Of a DNA stretch of 64,000 nt, positions 1-13,269 are shown one piece after another. The position numbers and the translations under genes were made by a program. Position 1 is the first letter of the stretch. Every line of letters begins with the position of its first letter. A model generated the notes under the pieces. The model made no database searches. It saw nothing but the letters and a program-made list of their open reading frames with translations, and was not told where the DNA came from. Origin of the DNA: Rhyacophila brunnea (taxonomy: Eukaryota; Arthropoda; Insecta; Trichoptera; Rhyacophilidae); the NCBI GenBank assembly GCA_022495005.1, contig JAGYXB010001411.1:372001-436000 (forward strand). Reading direction: 5' to 3'.

Positions 1-996
1 GATTTGACATTTACAACCTCCCTCCGGCTTGTATTCGTATTCATATATTGTATTATATTCATTCATATAAGCTTGTTCGCCTTCAATGTTGTCGTAAAAA
101 CATTTGAGTAGGTACCTGATTTGTTTTCCCGGCACAAAACTACATGGGACTGATGTTACAAATATGTACCGTTCGCTTTCTCAAAGAAAGTAATTAGGAA
201 TCCAATAATTTGAAATTCCATATAGCTTTTTATGACGTACATGTAGTCGTAATTTTTATAGGGTCGGAAAATCATTAATGCAGTGGGTGACGAATGACGC
301 AAAAGCCCTTTTCATATTCGAAGACATGGTGGAACTTGAAGAGGATGATGCTATCTGGAGGAGTATGATGTAGAATTCAAGGAGTTATATCACTATCAAG
401 AGTACAATAATAGTTATTATTTGAGTTTATATTGAAGCTTATTGTATTTTCAGTTTTTGATCGGTTTGAAGGTATGACAGAATGAGGACGTTAAAACTGC
501 TACAGGTGTTTTCCGCTAATGCAGGTTTTGCTTTTACATGGGGGTTGATAGATGGATGCTAGCTACAGAGAATGATATGTCGAAATTTCTGTGTCACAAG
601 AGATTTGATCCACGAAATTAAATTGTTTACACAAAAATAAGTGTTAATAATATATTAATCACTTTACAAAAATGCAGTAATGGTCGAATTAAGTCAACAA
701 TGATAATTTATTTACTATTAAAATAATCTTATCTATACCGACTTAAAATATAAAATTTAAATTGTCATTTTTCAATTAAGTATATTTGATATGAAAATTA
801 TCCAAAAGAGATTTATTGTGATTGATAGGGAATTTTAGATAAGTGATAGTGTTTTTCAATAATTTTACATACAAGTATTAGGTACCTAGGTATATTATAT
901 TAATTTCTTGTATTTGATCAAAATTGTGACAAGAAATAATTACTTCAGAAAATAAAATGTTTACTATATCAAGCTCTAACAATATCAAAAAAAGAT
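1..996. other. AT-rich non-coding DNA, nothing recognised
   Basis: No open frame of meaningful length, no tRNA-like boxes and no inverted repeat that I could recognise. It abuts the left arm of the hairpin element. Confidence 0.6.
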
Positions 997-1226
997 AAAT
1001 ATTTGGTACTGTTCGGTTATACCGGAGCCAGCGGAAAACGCATTTTGAAAATAGCCGATAAACTGGATTATTTGTTAGTTTGGGTTAGTTTAGGTTCGGT
1101 TAGGTTGGGTTAGGTTAGGTTAGGTTAGGTTTGGTTAGGTTAACCTAACAAATAATACAGTTTATCGGCTATTTTCAAAATGCGTTTTCCGCTGGCTCCG
1201 GTATAACCGAACAGTACCAAATATTT
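997..1226. repeat. TTAGG-centred hairpin (foldback) element, copy 1
   Basis: Two nearly perfect inverted arms of about 80 bp start with AAATATTTGGTACTGTTCGG and end with its complement at 1226. Each arm contains GGAGCCAGCGGAAAACGC and AACTGGATTATTTGTTAG-like blocks. The centre is a run of TTAGG-type pentamers (TTAGGTTAGG and variants), the canonical arthropod telomeric unit. A second complete member is at 61458-61675, and single-arm relatives are at 26624-26704 and 50726-50800. Family assignment is unknown: it behaves like a non-autonomous foldback element. Confidence 0.85.
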
Positions 1227-3473
1227 CTTTTTCATTATTATAATTTGACCAAATATAATACGTTGTTAAAGGATAATAAATTTTCTTATATTGTTGTTGG
1301 TATAAATCTATGTGAATTTTAGGTGTACATGTTTACGGTGAGAACATGTGACCCACCGATCAGAGGCAAAACACATTGACCGCTGCTCAACGATAGGTGA
1401 GAGGTATATTTAAATTTAAAATATACTTATTGTTACTGCCGACAAGTTGTTTGACAATATATATATTCAAATAAGAAGTTCATAATATACTATGCTTGAA
1501 AATAATTAAGTTTGGAATATGCTAAACAGAAATAGCAAAACTTCTCTTATTTATAAGGAAGCAAAACAAATGGTAGGCATTGTAATTTAACTTAGAAATT
1601 GCAAAGGATTTTGCAGAGGCGAAGCTTTGTGTTCTAATATTAATTTCACTCATTTCGCGAGCTTTTGTATGAATAAGGAACAATGGAAAGAAAAGAGAAC
1701 AAACGTATGGCCTCGCATTAAGTCAGGCAATTGCTAATATAAAAATGTCGTTTTAAGGCTGTGACGCAGATATCAAAATCAAACGGTTTACTGTCGCGAA
1801 GCTTTTTATAAAGATACTAAGTAAACAAATATCCGTAAACAGGAATGCGTACTCGGGCTTTAAAGCTCGGAGCTTAAGCCCAGAAGTGACTTTCCTTAAA
1901 TAATATCAAAGTGAAATTTCTGTCATGTTTCGGACGACGGGGCAAAGTATGTCTACAAAAAAGGTAACTTACTTATAATACTGGAAATGTTTTCTGTAAA
2001 GTTGTATTCTATGCGCTTGGTCTGGTGTAAAGTTTATGAGATGGTTAGGCGCGAATTAGCTACACAGGGAAACTGTTAGCGAGTAAATAAAAATACGCTT
2101 ATAAAAGCAATTTGAGCGAAATTTAGGGAGGCGTCATTTGCGAATCCGGCGAAAAATGGATTATTTCATCAGTGGGGTATTTTTTTTATAGAAAACTTTT
2201 AGCAAACTTGAAAATAAACAGTATTTGAAAAAGCTTAAAAACCATGTTTCATTTTTGTCATAAAAAACGAATAATTTTCAAATATGCTAATATTTAGTAA
2301 ATTTATAAATAAACTCAACAAGCTTTAATGAAATATACATATATACGTATTTAATGACAATACAAATGAAAAAACTAAAAGAAATTAGCAAGAAAATATA
2401 TAGAAATAATACAATAAATTGTGTTTTTATGATTCCGAAATATTTGCCGTTTGATTATTGGATACTTGGGTTTTCATGATACCCAAGCAAGCACACAATA
2501 ATATTATAATATAACATATTATTCTGTCTATTTGTTTATTCCGTTATAAATCAAAACAATAAAATAAAATACTGATGAAACATGCACAGCTGACTACAAA
2601 ATTTACAATTTAAGACCAAATAAAGCACTTGCAACAATTCATAGGTAGGTATTGTGGTTAGATAGCAGAGCTGGCAAGGTGAGGTCAGGTGCAAATACAG
2701 AGTCTCGCGCGAATATATAACTTGTTGACGATCATGACGTGGTTTTAGTCAGAGCTAATAATTCAATTGAATAACGAGTAGCTAAAGTGGTTAGATGGTG
2801 AAATAAGGGGTAGACCACTGCGCATCCCGCTGATTTTCTATTTCCTTTATTCTGTGGGTACAATATATTTCCGTATTTTTCGCGGGTATTACATAAACTC
2901 AATCATTACACTTTGCTACTTATACGTAATGACATGTCATGTCAAAACACGTGTCGTAACATATTTTTATTTGTAGTGAATAAATAAATGAAAATTTATT
3001 GTTTAAATCTACCTTAATTATTGGAATCTGGCTAAGTTAAAATATATTCATTAAACAAGGTGACATGATGGAAAACGTTTTTTTAATTAAAAACATAGGT
3101 TATATTATATATTCGAACATTTGAGACAGAGAAAATATATTATGACATTTCCTGATTGTGTCCTTAAATCTTAATCTTTAATGTCAGTTTTCGTTCCAGT
3201 TCAAGTAAGATATATAATATATTGGTTCGGTTCCGGTTTTCGCTTCAGATCCGAGTGATTAATTTTTAATTAAGTAATGGTTTTATTTGTATAAAAAAAA
3301 TATTTTCTACCATGATTTAGAACATTTTATGGTACTTGTATGACAGCCCGGCGCTACGCTCCGAAATCAATGTTTATGCTGCATCGCACTGTCGTAGTCA
3401 TACATTTTAAAAATAATAAATTATGAAAATTATGCCGAGATGCGTCACGAAAACTGAACGTCAACGAAAGTGG
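1227..3473. other. Non-coding DNA without recognised genes
   Basis: AT-rich, stop-dense in all frames. A few low-complexity runs and short internal repeats only. Around 3220-3270 and 3520-3610 there are direct repeats of a GGTTCGG/CGGTTTTCG-rich motif that flank the short foldback fragment at 3474-3518, suggesting an old degraded repeat. Confidence 0.5.
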
Positions 3474-3518
3474 GGAGTAAGATCATATTAACGCACGTGT
3501 TTGAACATGTATTGAACC
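3474..3518 (+). repeat. Short fragment of the long-arm foldback family (hairpin part)
   Basis: The stretch GAGTAAGATCATATTAACGC followed by ACGTGTTTGAACATGTATTG matches the hairpin portion of the foldback copies at 37204-37250 and 57184-57225 with few differences. Only about 45 bp is shared. Confidence 0.6.
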
Positions 3519-3979
3519 GAAAAAACCGATTCCGGTTCGGATCCAGTTTTCGTTTCGACGAAAATTACGGTTTTTTCGGTTTTCGGTTCTGCTTCGAAGC
3601 CCTGCTTTAATATTATATTAAAGGTCGAGTCATCTAACACAATTTTTTTCTTATTGTAATATCCCTTATCAGAGGTCAGTTATCATCGTGGCGATCTTTA
3701 CGATGTTTTTATCAGTTTTATTGAGGTACAGTCATTGAATTTTTGTAATGCACAGTCTTCGCTACGTTAAACGTACTTTTTAAAGATTCCCATGTATTAT
3801 AATAATATAATTTTCCATAGATCTTTAGATTTATAAATCAGTAAGCACTAGGTGAGTGATTTTTTTAATATAGGATTTAATGTTATTGATACTAAGTAAA
3901 TGCTTCCTCAATTAATATTCATGTATAGAAAAGGTTTTCTTTAATGTATTTGATTTATATGCTTTCCCTGTAATGTTAT

Positions 3980-4425
3980 CTTTATCTTCTCGCTTCTCAT
4001 CATCAACCCGGTGTGGGTCTTCGCCTTCTCCAACAGCTCCCTCCACCCAGTGTGGCCGCTTTCCAATTCGGTACCCCTAGAATACGGCAGTCACTGACAG
4101 CTCCATCCAACCAGCGAATCTTTGGCTTACCTCTTCTTCTACGCCCTATTGGATTGCTGGACATCACTCTCTTTGCCGGTTCATTGTCATTCATAAAGTG
4201 CACATGACCTAGCCATCGCAGTCTCTCAATCTTAATTGATTGCGCTGCAATCTTCGTACAGCCCGTAGAGCTAAGCATTATATCTTCTCCAATTGGTGCC
4301 GTTCCTGATCGGTCCGTATATACGGCGGAGAATTTTTCTTTCAAAAATGTTCAGGGCTCGTTCATTTCGCAGAGTTGATGTCCAGGTTTCCGATGCGTAG
4401 GTGCCTTCTCGGTTCTCTCATTGTG
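3980..4425 (-). pseudogene. Non-LTR retrotransposon, C-terminal end of reverse transcriptase ORF (decayed)
   Basis: Read on the minus strand, the segment first gives YASETWTSTLRNERALNIFE followed by RKILRRIYGP. After a stop codon and a frameshift it gives KIERLRWLGHVHFMNDNEPA and then GRRRRGKPKIRWLDG. This order (SETWT block, FERKILRRIYGP, RLRWLGHV, GRRRRGKPKxRW) is what the region after the reverse-transcriptase domain looks like in many insect LINE ORF2 proteins. The 5' part of the element is missing, as expected for a 5'-truncated insertion. At least one internal stop and one frameshift (near 4240-4255) show it is dead. An open stretch of 113 codons (4003-4344) is only part of it. The exact LINE clade is not certain. 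Confidence 0.8.
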
Positions 4426-7400
4426 AAAAAACAATTGATTGATTTCCTAATAAATAGCTCTCACAAAATAACGTGAGCAGTAGAAAGGTATTAGAGGTAT
4501 TTTCTGAGATAATTACTATAAGAGGGCTGTAAAACTACTAATGATAAAATAGGTAAAGTCGTTTTAGTTTAATGAAGATGGAAAAAGTAATACAGAGTTA
4601 TCTTTTGAAATTGGAAAACCACGGTTTGTCGTTGAATTTGTAGTAACTCAATAATAATAAAATGGTTTAAAATGTCACGGTTGCCAACATAAATTGCGAG
4701 GAAATAATTTCGCCAAGTTACACCTTTAAAATGGAGGAACATTTTATTTCCGCGTAGTGACAGTCACGATGAAAATGTCCACGGATGACGCTCGCCAGTG
4801 TAGGTGTGGTAGGGATGCCAAAAAAGACGCTATTTAAATATACTTTCCAATTATGGCGAGTGATCTTTTGACACCGATTTAAAGCGCAATATGATGTCAT
4901 TTAATATACAGTATAGTATGCATTAAAATCACTTGGAAAAACGTATCAAACGATTCAAACACGAATTTCTCTTGACAGGGTCTTACCATTAAGTTACCTA
5001 GTCAAGCAGTAGCATTCCAGATATTACCTAATAACTATCTTATATCTAATGTTTTCAATTTCCATCAATTATAACTTACTGTCTTTGTAATTGAATTCAC
5101 GGTAATAATATTTATAACCTGATTATAGAATATGGTATCAGGATTACGTCACAATTTTTAATGAAAAGAAAGAAAAAAATATTTAAAATGATACCTTCTT
5201 CTTTTGGTGCCGTCTTCTATCGAAAGTTGATATGAATAAATTGCAGTACACACTCACACCTCATGCATACACCTCATTTCCTGGGTCAGACCTTTAATTT
5301 TTCTTATTTAAAAAAAAAACATGTTTTTATTCATTTTAAGCACTTTTCAGCTATAAAATACAGCTCAATTTGTTAGTAAAAAGCTGGATTTCAAAGTTAT
5401 TTTTATTTTATGAGTCGCCATTTTTTTATATTTCTCTATAACCTTTAAATATGGTTTTTATGTATTTTTTTTTTGCTGTTCGCTTGTGCTTGTTATTTAA
5501 TAATATATTTATAAAAAAAAATATTATATGTGCAATCCTAAAATGTGCTTGATGAGTTTTTACGATTACTTATCTCAAAATGGCTGAATATGGAGATAAC
5601 CGAATTTGAAGCTAATAACTTCATTATTATTGCAATTTTTTTTGTCTATATCGCAATATATTTAGAGCAAATAAGGCGAAATCTCAAATCAAAGATTATT
5701 CTTGTATTTTTGCGTACAAAAATGGCACTTTGACACGTAGTTTGGTGAATTTCGTAGAGAAACCACAAAAAGATGTATAATATTCTTCAGTATTTTTGAA
5801 GCAAAACATCAAAGCATGTGTATTACACGTATTGTATGGGTTAACAACTCATTTGCCATAATTTGCCTATCCAATCCAAAATAACCGCAAATGTAAAAAA
5901 ATCCTGATTTTCTGTTTTAAATGCAAAACTAACCACAGGATCCATGATCCAAACCAAAACTTAAAATACGATTTTCTCAAAACTATAAATTTGCAGTTAT
6001 GGTTCTTTTGCATTGGGTGGGAGAATGTTAAAAGCGTATTGTAATAATCGTTACTCAAGCATAAGTGGTTTCTATGTGAACGTGAAAATTATTTTTATAT
6101 ATTTCAGTATCAATACCTACTCTTATTTTCACAATGCATCACTGTGAAAGTTCCATCTAGCGGTGAATAATTTAATACTTCTCGTGACACCATTCCGGGA
6201 ATTCCCTTTCCTCTAAATAGAGATTTTTACTGGCGGCGAGGGGAAGAGGTAGTGACTGCATCCGTCGCTATCGTCAGACTGCACTCTCATCAAAAGAATT
6301 TATTGTATGAGACACCTTCAAGACATTTATCCCGCGCCACTGGTATTATTGCATTTGAGGAAATTGTGAGCTATCTAAATAAGAAAAGCATTTTTAAAAT
6401 ATAATATATAGCTGTGTTAATATAGTTTTTAATACAATCATGTTAAAATTTAAGACATTGTTCTGTTTTTAATTAGACAACGAACTTGTGGTGGGGTCGG
6501 CAGCATTTTCTTCGAGCGCCGTCAATTATTCAAGAAGACACGTATTTTATTCCAGCGAAGCAGCGAAAAAACAAGCAAGCCGCCTTTTATAAAAGCAATA
6601 TAAAATACTTAATTTAACAGTTACTTAAATATTCTAACTGCAGTCGAAAAATTTAGCCTTAAACATATAGATTTCCAATTTTATCTAATATGCAGGAATT
6701 ACGCAGTATTATTGTTACTGTCGCTATAATTGACACTACTTACAACAATACTCCATTGCCTTTTCTTGCTTGGCGTCTTTCTAGTTATATCTAGTTTTTT
6801 GCCAAAACTATCGAATCTCACGCAAATGTGGTATGTTAATATCTATAATTTTACTGTTTGAGTTTTATCTGTAACGAATTATTTACCTTTCTCCAACATT
6901 CAGTCTTCTCTGTTGATTCAACCATATGGTTGGTCTGACATCTTTGGGAAGAATGTGTAGTTGCATCAAGCATAGGTGAGTAAATAATCTAATGTCAGAT
7001 GCTTAATAATTAGCCTTAAGTACCTGTTAACTTTAGGCTGAAATAATTAGCGTGTAGTGACTATCGCTGCTACACTAATATTGCAGAATTGAGAAACGCA
7101 AATGGTGCCTAACTGAATCTCAAGGATATTGTACGAAAAATTTAGGCATCTATAAGATTTGCACCATCCTGTGTATATATCTTGCAAATTATATTCTTTA
7201 AATATTTATTGAAATTCCAACAAAATACATACGTTATTATATATGTATTATTCATTTGATTATTTTGATAGTTGCTACATAAATTTTTCAATTATTGGAT
7301 TAACACTGGTAAAACTAGTCGGTAAACGACTGATTTCTGCCGACAATTTAACAAGCACTTGCATGTATTTACGTAAAAAATCAAAGCATCAGCCTTTTAG

Positions 7401-8296
7401 TTATGCATCTGGCAACAATCTAGTCACAATTTATCTAATTCTGACCATTAAAAAATAATGCCATACATGAAAGAACATAATTACCTGCACACTATACATG
7501 AAAACTTTAATTGTTTTTTTAAATATCGTAACCACAAAATAAATGCATATATGTATATAACTCAATGTAATTATTTCTCTGAACCACTATGAATGAAAAA
7601 TCAAGGATATAGATATTTAAATAAAATATCGGGATGGCAGAAGGAATATTAATTAGTACTTGAAATGCTGAAGAATAACCAAGGACAATTTTTAATATAA
7701 CTAAAATATGGTTTTGGAGTAGTTTTCATATCATTATTTAATACCTATTTATATTTACCTACGTCAAATAGGACAACAACTTGTAGATAATTGCTTTATA
7801 TTAAAAGTTATAAGCATATTAATTATTCTGACATTTTATTGTATTCCATGAACATGGTGTATACAATTATCGTATTTTTTCATAGAAACGTAGTACTTTA
7901 GAGTTTGGATGTTTTTTCTAGTAATGTTCTTTTTTCAAACATTAGTAAAAATTAAAAAAATATAATTTTTTTCTTGGAATATCTATTAGTAATGCATTAT
8001 TTGAGAACAAGTCATTGTATAAAGAACAGTTATGTAGAATTTAACATCAAATATTTAACTTTGATGTCGATTTACTCAACATGGTCACCGATCACTTATG
8101 TGGGTGTCATGGTGTTGTGGATGAATAAGTAGAGATTTGGTGGTTGTTCCGATGGATGGAGGAGCGAGTTTTGTCTGCAGCGTAAACAGTCGATACAAGA
8201 GTATGTTACAATACTTATGATACTGTTCCGAGGTCCGAGTTTCGGTAGAATGAGATGTTGTGCGGAGCGATACAGAGACTGAGATACTATTAGACC
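4426..8296. other. Non-coding DNA, no gene recognised
   Basis: AT-rich throughout. A somewhat GC-richer patch at about 6180-6350 and 6478-6560 (CCGGGAATTCCC, GGTGGGGTCGGCAGC) is not part of any repeat family I could find here and has no long open frame. The short open frames in this stretch have no recognisable domain. Confidence 0.45.
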
Positions 8297-8350
8297 GGAA
8301 ACTTATATTCGAGTGACATATCCAATGAATTATGATCCGCAATTTATTAA
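8297..8350. repeat. Short dispersed repeat shared with 18537-18592
   Basis: About 50 bp beginning GGAAACTT and containing GAGTGACATATCCAATGAAT resembles 18537-18592 (GAGTGAGATGTCCAATCAAT). Both end in a CCGC(A/T)ATTTATT(A/G) block. Too short to classify. Confidence 0.5.
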
Positions 8351-10309
8351 CGTACCTACTCACAATCAAAATAATATCTTGAAAAGAATACTTACGAAAT
8401 AATTATAATAATAAAGTCATTACGTCACACAGATTACGTCATTGGATATGGCTGACTATGTGGAAAAACGAATGTTGCGGAAATTATAATTGTAGTAAAC
8501 TATTTACTGAGTTTGCCATAATTGGACACTATAGGAAATGTATATTAAAGAATTTGTAATTGCGGTCAGTTATTTAATATCGCCGATCAATATACTGACA
8601 CGGATTGAGTTGTTTATTCCCATACTTATATACGTTAAATTTTCAACTTTTCAATTAATATAGAAAGATAGGCCAGTACGTACAAATAATGTACAGAATT
8701 TTATTCATAAAAAATACCATAGTGTTTTTTATCAAATATAATGTGCGCATTTTTTTATTAGATATTAATTACATCTACTAAAATAAAACAAAAAAGTCTT
8801 AATCAAAAAGATCATCCGATAAAATCTGCACGATCAGAACGGATCGAGCAAAAAAATGTTGGCGGGATATTTTTATTTTCGCTAACGAAAGCTGGGAAAA
8901 CACGTCATGCATAGAATATCTATAGAGATTTTTTCGCTCGCTAGTAATTGCAATTAGCGTAGACAGAAAAAAGAAGATTTACTCATTGTAGAGAAGAGAA
9001 GAAAAGGTTCCAGACTAAAGCCTCCCGAGTAAATAGGGGTTGATTAGAGGGTGAATTTATGCCAGGGCACGGGGAAGCATATTTAACCGGGTACAGAAAA
9101 GCCCAACAACGTCACCTTTTCGCAGTAAGTAATGCGACACATAATACCCGAGGATCCGGAAGAAGATAAAGTTTTTGACTTATTACAGTCGCCTCGTGTT
9201 TCTTTACTCTCTCGAATATTTTTTGATGCTGTACAAAGTCGTTTTTTCGAGCAATAAGAAACGAAGATAAGAAAGAGCGTAAGATAATAGTTAGAAAAAT
9301 AAAGCGAGCGTTTTATCATTGTAAATTTTGCACTTTTACTTTTATAGCCAAAACAAATAGTATTATTCCATCTGCTTTTAATACCCTTGCACAAAACTTC
9401 TTTTTTGAACCTCTCTACTCCTTAGATGAAAGATATATTGTATATTACGCCACGCCACAAAGAACCGCTGATTAATATATTAATTTGTTTTCTCATATTT
9501 ATATTCATATAATTAACGTTATTATTAATTAACGTTATTATTATTAATCTCATATTTACATTCATAGTTATATGGCGGCAGCTTATCAATGACACATAAC
9601 ACAGAAATACCATGTCACATAATAACTATGAATAGTCACACCAGCCAAACCTTCATGTTTGGTCACATTTTTAGCGATATTTACTTTCAGTTAAGTTTGG
9701 TAGCCGTCATCAAAAATGTGTTTTAATTTATTAACTTAAAATTATATTTTAGAAAAAAAGACATTTGCATCACAGTTAATAAAATTAATAATAAAAGTTA
9801 TTATCATTTAATTTTCTAAAAATATTTCATCTTAAACTTATCATTTTTTTATATGATATTATGTAGGCATGATAATATAATATACGAATATTGTAATAAA
9901 ATACTGAAACTGTAAGTTTTTTGATATAACGTGGAAATAACTAATTTATATTAACAGTGTATAGGTCAATCGTCAAAAAGTTTGAAGCATAGAATCAAAC
10001 TGGAAAGTTTTACTTACAATAATTAATTTATGTTGGACTATTGTTTCTTTTTATTAACTCAATTGTTGTTCTGCAAGAATACTTAACTCTAGTTACAGCT
10101 GGCCATTCAAAGTTCGCTTAATTTATTGTTAAGTACAAAGTAGGTAACTATTAGTAGAAGTTAGTTGTTATGTTTTAGGAAGAATAATTGGTTATTATAT
10201 ATTACTATTTTCTAATGGTTTTGGCGTATTTATACATTTTCTAATAATTAGAAAATGTAATTATTACTCTTAGATCGCGCAGGAAACAAGTATTGCGAAT
10301 AAAGCGATG
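8351..10309. other. Non-coding DNA; local duplication near 9490-9570
   Basis: No gene seen. A small duplication of TCTCATATTTA(T/C)ATTCATA with TTAACGTTATTATT between the copies lies at about 9493-9570, and a perfect palindrome around TTTTCTAATAATTAGAAAA at about 10235-10258. The 103-codon minus-strand frame at 9083-9394 has no recognisable domain and lacks codon structure. Confidence 0.5.
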
Positions 10310-10679
10310 TATTCACTAGGGGATAAAATGTCTCTCAACATGACGCAATGTAGAGTGTACGTGACGCTGCAACGTTGCATACTGTCCTCCAATGTTGCAC
10401 GCAACATAGTGCGGTATTTCTACGTGACCCGGGATGATTCTGTTCTGCGCCAGATGTTGGCGAGTGTAGATGGGTGCGCAACATGTTGCTCAACATGAGT
10501 TTTTTGAATATCCACTCTTTTTTCTCTTTGTAGTAAGTATTTCTTTTACGTTTCCATAAACTACTCGTTAGGATAAATATGTACCATAACCTCCTCATGC
10601 GACATTTCTGCGACAACTGATATAAGTTCTGGTGTGTAAAAGCAAAATGTGTTGCTCCATTTGTCTCCTAGTGAATACG
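10310..10679. mobile_element. Non-autonomous TIR element with internal GCAACATGTTGC palindromes
   Basis: Left end GTATTCACTAGGGGATAAAA and the complement of the right end GTATTCACTAGGAGACAAAT form imperfect terminal inverted repeats over about 30 bp. The interior repeats motifs such as CAACGTTGCA, CAATGTTGCACGCAACAT and GCGCAACATGTTGCTCAACA. The size of 370 bp and the lack of a coding frame fit a MITE. The superfamily is not resolved and no target-site duplication is obvious. Confidence 0.65.
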
Positions 10680-12493
10680 AGGCTTAATGATATTAAAATA
10701 TTGGTATTCTTTTACAAGTCTGAATATGATATTATTATTTTTAATTAAATATGTATTTATATACCAGAAACTATTTTCAGAATCGCTGACAATGGTGGCA
10801 GTATTTATGGACTTTCTTATGTAAAGAAGAAATATTTTGATTTATTCTAAATATGGTAAAATAGATCAACTAAAAAATGACAATAAACTAATGGTTATAA
10901 TAATAAGGATTCAATAGCAACTTATTGTTAAAAAGGATGGGGGTGACGACTTCTAAAATCAACAACTTGGATAGAGTGCGGTTTATATCTCAAAGATAAA
11001 TAAAGGTAGCGTACAGCTTACAATAGTTATTCTATTAAACAAAAAAATAAAATTAAGCAGTCCGCCCGGTGAGGAGCGAGCTCCCGACTGATTTACCTGT
11101 AATAATTATTCTTAGGTAACAGGAAGTGACGTGTAGACGTTCTTGAAAATGGCTCACTTGCCGAACACTAGGTAAATAAATGTTGCCATCTTGCATTTAT
11201 ACAGATAAATAAAATTAAATCTTAATTATCGTCGTCAGCCGGGGTCAATCCACTGTTAAATAAAGGCCTACCCTAGTTTATTCTACTCTTTTCGGTCCCT
11301 AGTTGTATGTTGCTACGTAATTCCACGGAACTTTATGATTTCATCTATCCATCTGGTTTTACGTACGACATATGACAAAATTTATCCATTGGTTGTCCAC
11401 TCGCCAATCCTCTTGCCATATTATCATCTGTATAGCATGGTATTTTATTGTATACACTTGTACACTGTATTATATTATATTTCGATTATATTAATTTAAT
11501 TAGCTAAGTGAATTTAGTATTTAGCAGTTTTACGTCATTCTCGGAAAAAGATTATATGAGAAGAACAAATATTTAATTAAAAGAGTGTAATTGCTGAACT
11601 GGTTGACTAGAAGGTTTGATATCGACTAAATATTACAATCTAATATTATAATATTATTGGTGGTGCTTTTGGCAGTGGACTGTATAATTTTTGAAGGTGG
11701 TGGTGAATGATGGATCTGGAGAGGGGGGGGGGGCGATTTAACAGGATGCCAGACACTGACCTTTTATGATGTTGATGATGGCTCCGTGGTCTGGTTGCAC
11801 TATCATTTGTGCGGTATGGTTTGTTGGGTCACCCGGTGCGCAGCACTAACGGTACACTGTTGATCGATGATATATCTACCACAATCGGCGCAACCAATTA
11901 TGATAAGTTTGAGTGACTAGTACATCATTATTATTTCAGATGATTGTAACTTTTCATGCCACTCAGTGATAGTCATACTTTTGGATTTCTCTAATGTACT
12001 AGTAGATCGAACAATATTAGAATAGTATCAATTATACATGTAGCTAAATGTGCGTTCTATCATAACATTGTTCTTTTATTATGACTTTCTTTGTTTTTTG
12101 TTCTTTAAAAACACACCCGCTTAACGGAATCTCGCTCGAAATCGACTCGTGTATGAAAATGTTGCGGTAAATGAACGACTATCGAGGGTAATGTGCCGCA
12201 ATAAAAATACGAAAATTGCGGAAAGCATGATTTGTGGCCATCCTAATGCGGATGGAGAGAGGAATGTAAGCATTCCAGAGATTTAGATGCAGAAATATCA
12301 GCTCGAGAAAATGCTACTTTCAAGACCCCAACGACTTAGTACATATCCGGTTACGATTATTTACTTTCACAGTGTATTAAACGTAGGTGGTTTATAATGA
12401 ATACAAATGAAGGAGAAAAAAAACAGATTTGGAAATACTCAACTTACAAATACTCGTGATATTGTTTTTCAATTTGTGTTTAGAGTTAGAGTA
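10680..12493. other. Non-coding DNA, nothing recognised
   Basis: AT-rich with an 11-base G run at 11723-11734. A GC-richer patch at 12110-12260 contains several CG dinucleotides but no open frame. No repeat family shared with the rest of the window was seen. Confidence 0.5.
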
Positions 12494-12600
12494 TGGACCT
12501 AATAGGTTCAGCAAGTGACTAACACTCTATTAATACAAAAGTGGAGCCCAGATGATTTTATTAGAATCGGACATGGTATGGTATCATACTATTTTTAGAT
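12494..12600 (+). repeat. SINE body fragment (same family as 32130-32395)
   Basis: TATGGACCTAATAGGTTCAG, then AGCAAGTGACTAACA and, at the end, ATCGGACATGGTATGG match the 3' body of the tRNA-headed SINE found on the minus strand at 32130-32395. The tRNA-like head is absent, so this is a 5'-truncated copy on the plus strand. Confidence 0.65.
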
Positions 12601-12719
12601 TTTGTTCTATTTTATGTATCTGTCGTAGAACCAAACTGGCATGGAGTACATTTAAGCGCGTCAGTAGTATCTTCAAATTATGTTACTTCCCATTGTGATA
12701 TAAGTGTAAAGTGTGAAAA

Positions 12720-12739
12720 CCTAACCTAACCTAACCTAA
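12720..12739. repeat. Short CCTAA (telomere-type) run
   Basis: CCTAACCTAACCTAACCTAA: four units of the arthropod telomeric pentamer complement, standing alone with no inverted arms around it. Confidence 0.75.
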
Positions 12740-12779
12740 TCGTGCACGTCACGCATGCTTGTAAAATATGAAACTTTAA

Positions 12780-13090
12780 TGTAAGACGATCCGAAAATTA
12801 TGAATAGTGGGATAAGGTGCATGTTGGGCATAGCATGAAACGACCACAAAAGAAACCAATTAATAAGAAAGAAGATACAAGCATTTACGCGATATGAAAG
12901 AGGTCACACTGCAGATGAAAATTTAAATGTTAATAGGCTGGAGAAATGCTATCATACAGTGGTACTCAAGGAGCATTATACCACCACAGCGATGAAATTA
13001 TATGCTCCAGTAGATGTATTTAGAAGTAAAGAACTAAAGACTAAGTACAGTGGATGGAGCTAGGGGAGACTTTAATCCAGCAGTGGATAT
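12780..13090 (+). pseudogene. Possible LINE ORF2 C-terminal remnant
   Basis: The last 35 bases translate to ELGETLIQQW, resembling the (G/E)EAFxQQW ending common at the extreme C-terminus of some insect non-LTR retrotransposon ORF2 proteins. Upstream sequence is stop-ridden and only loosely compatible with the expected charged and tryptophan-containing tail. A similar ending, KEIEETFIQLW, lies at 51092-51130. This is a weak call based mainly on the terminal motif. Confidence 0.35.
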
Positions 13091-13269
13091 TTTATTTATT
13101 ACGTATTTATCAGTTTAAAAAAAACTGTGATGTTTTTTAGCCGGATCAATCTTTAGAAGCTGGGACGAATAGTTAATGACTTAATAATATGGTTACTGCA
13201 ATATATTCATTAATTAAAATTACTATACAAATGAAAAAAATCGGTGTGTGTACTTATGTACGCGCGTTA

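Noticed and set aside
1080..1160. TTAGG run as a possible chromosome end or telomere insertion
   Set aside because: It is under 80 bp, imperfect, and sits at the centre of a mobile-looking hairpin with a second copy 60 kb away.
8085..8369. 94-codon minus-strand frame
   Set aside because: It is rich in Ser/Thr/Arg by composition, has no recognisable domain, and overlaps a loosely repeated segment also seen near 18.5 and 55.3 kb.
9083..9394. 103-codon minus-strand frame
   Set aside because: No domain, no codon structure and no supporting context.
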